From: Phycisphaeraceae bacterium
GTDB lineage: Bacteria; Planctomycetota; Phycisphaerae; Phycisphaerales; Zrk34
Length of the DNA stretch: 34,831 nt
Assembly (NCBI GenBank): GCA_028284925.1
Contig: JANQQT010000055.1
Span: 1-34,831 of the forward strand
Reading direction: 5' to 3'
Made by a program: the position numbers and the translations under genes. The notes below the pieces were generated by a model, which was not told the origin of the DNA, did not search any database, and worked only from the letters and a program-made list of their open reading frames with translations. Shown here in pieces: positions 34,454 through 34,831 of this stretch; within the stretch, counting starts at the first letter, position 1; each line of letters opens with the position of its first letter.

Positions 34454-34831
34454 CTACCCCACCAACGCCAAAAACAAATACAAAAACGGCCCCGCAAACA
34501 ACGGCGAATCCAAAACATCCAAAACACCCCCTAACCCCGGAATCAATGTCGAACTATCCTTAATCCCCGCATCCCGCTTAAACAAACTCATCGTCAAATC
34601 CCCCGCGTGCCCGATCAATCCCATCGCCGCACCCAACACCCCCATCCCCAACACACTATATCTTGACACCACATCCACACCATCCACACTCCTCACAAAC
34701 GCATCCGTCTCCTGCGAGATCACCCCAAACACCACACCACCCACCGTTGCCAGAATTACCGCACCACCAAGCCCCTCCACCGTCTTCTTCGGACTCAACC
34801 ACGGAATCAACTTCCGCTTCCCAACCGCCCG
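34454..34831 (-). CDS. cdsA: Phosphatidate cytidylyltransferase (5' end beyond window)
   Basis: The 125 residues seen are the C-terminal end; the frame is open to the window edge, so the N-terminus lies outside. The CdsA signature is complete: P-K-K-T-V-E-G-L-G-G, then G-D-L-T-M-S-L-F-K-R-D-A-G-I-K-D-S, and L-I-P-G-L-G-G-V-L-D-V-L-D-S, followed by a last membrane helix. The family normally has P-G-H-G-G-(V/I)-x-D-R; here Leu and Val stand at the His and Arg positions. The enzyme makes CDP-diacylglycerol from phosphatidate and CTP in the membrane. Ends converge with the phosphatase, 9 bases apart. Confidence 0.9.
   Translation of the reverse strand, partial: RAVGKRKLIPWLSPKKTVEGLGGAVILATVGGVVFGVISQETDAFVRSVDGVDVVSRYSVLGMGVLGAAMGLIGHAGDLTMSLFKRDAGIKDSSTLIPGLGGVLDVLDSPLFAGPFLYLFLALVG

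Noticed and set aside
1..34831. CRISPR array, rRNA, intact transposase or complete defence system
   Set aside because: No regularly spaced repeats, rRNA segments or intact recombinase genes were seen on either strand.

Overview
The window looks like a chromosomal segment of a planctomycete, possibly of the Phycisphaerae (class is a guess). The phylum call rests on families concentrated there: a PSCyt1/DUF1549/DUF1553 protein next to a Tat-exported DUF1501 protein, a second PSCyt1 protein beside an arylsulfatase, an iduronate-sulfatase-like enzyme, two DUF1080 (3-keto-glycoside hydrolase type) proteins, and many short secreted proteins of unknown function. Most genes are C-rich at third codon positions. 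About 30 protein genes, two tRNAs and several terminators can be supported.

Layout. 1-1709: the cut-off tail of an RHS-repeat protein with a toxin-like C-terminus runs head-on into a secreted, tandemly duplicated membrane-anchored protein whose own 3' end seems lost. 1806-3647: tRNA-Leu(GAG) with promoter and terminator, a secreted protein, a shared terminator and a small c-type cytochrome. 3769-5882: a LOG-family phosphoribohydrolase and a two-domain DUF1080 protein. 5982-8204: a patch that looks like accessory DNA: a DUF4253 protein, a frameshifted membrane protein, about 400 bp of decayed sequence, a broken integrase-like start with an intact ribosome binding site and an upstream palindrome, then tRNA-Lys(CTT). 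8385-10858: a Trm112/UPF0434 protein and a housekeeping operon (DUF502 - HPF - PTS EIIA - HPr). 11077-16542: secreted and lipid-anchored proteins of unknown function, a tRNA-dihydrouridine synthase, a His/Arg/Asp-rich secreted protein, a DUF1080 protein and a zinc-ribbon membrane peptide. 16531-20241: iduronate-2-sulfatase-like enzyme, methyltransferase, polytopic membrane protein and DUF2203 protein. 20277-23967: complete cobalamin-dependent methionine synthase (metH) whose predicted promoter holds an inverted repeat. 24101-27221: PSCyt1 protein, arylsulfatase with a C-terminal concanavalin-like domain, and a small orphan. 27303-32515: the DUF1553-DUF1501 pair followed by msrB. 32729-34831: an FHA-SpoIIE phosphatase converging on a truncated cdsA.

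How it fits together. The sulfatases, DUF1080 proteins and DUF1501/DUF1553/PSCyt1 proteins fit a lifestyle of degrading sulfated polysaccharides in the cell envelope or outside the cell (inference from families). The HPr/EIIA pair sits with a ribosome hibernation factor and no sugar permease, which suggests regulatory rather than transport PTS. I saw no CRISPR array, rRNA, intact transposase or clear new multi-gene defence system. The best leads are the RHS-tail collision at the left edge, the decayed tRNA-Lys-linked element, the metH operator-like repeat and the His/Arg/Asp-rich secreted protein.
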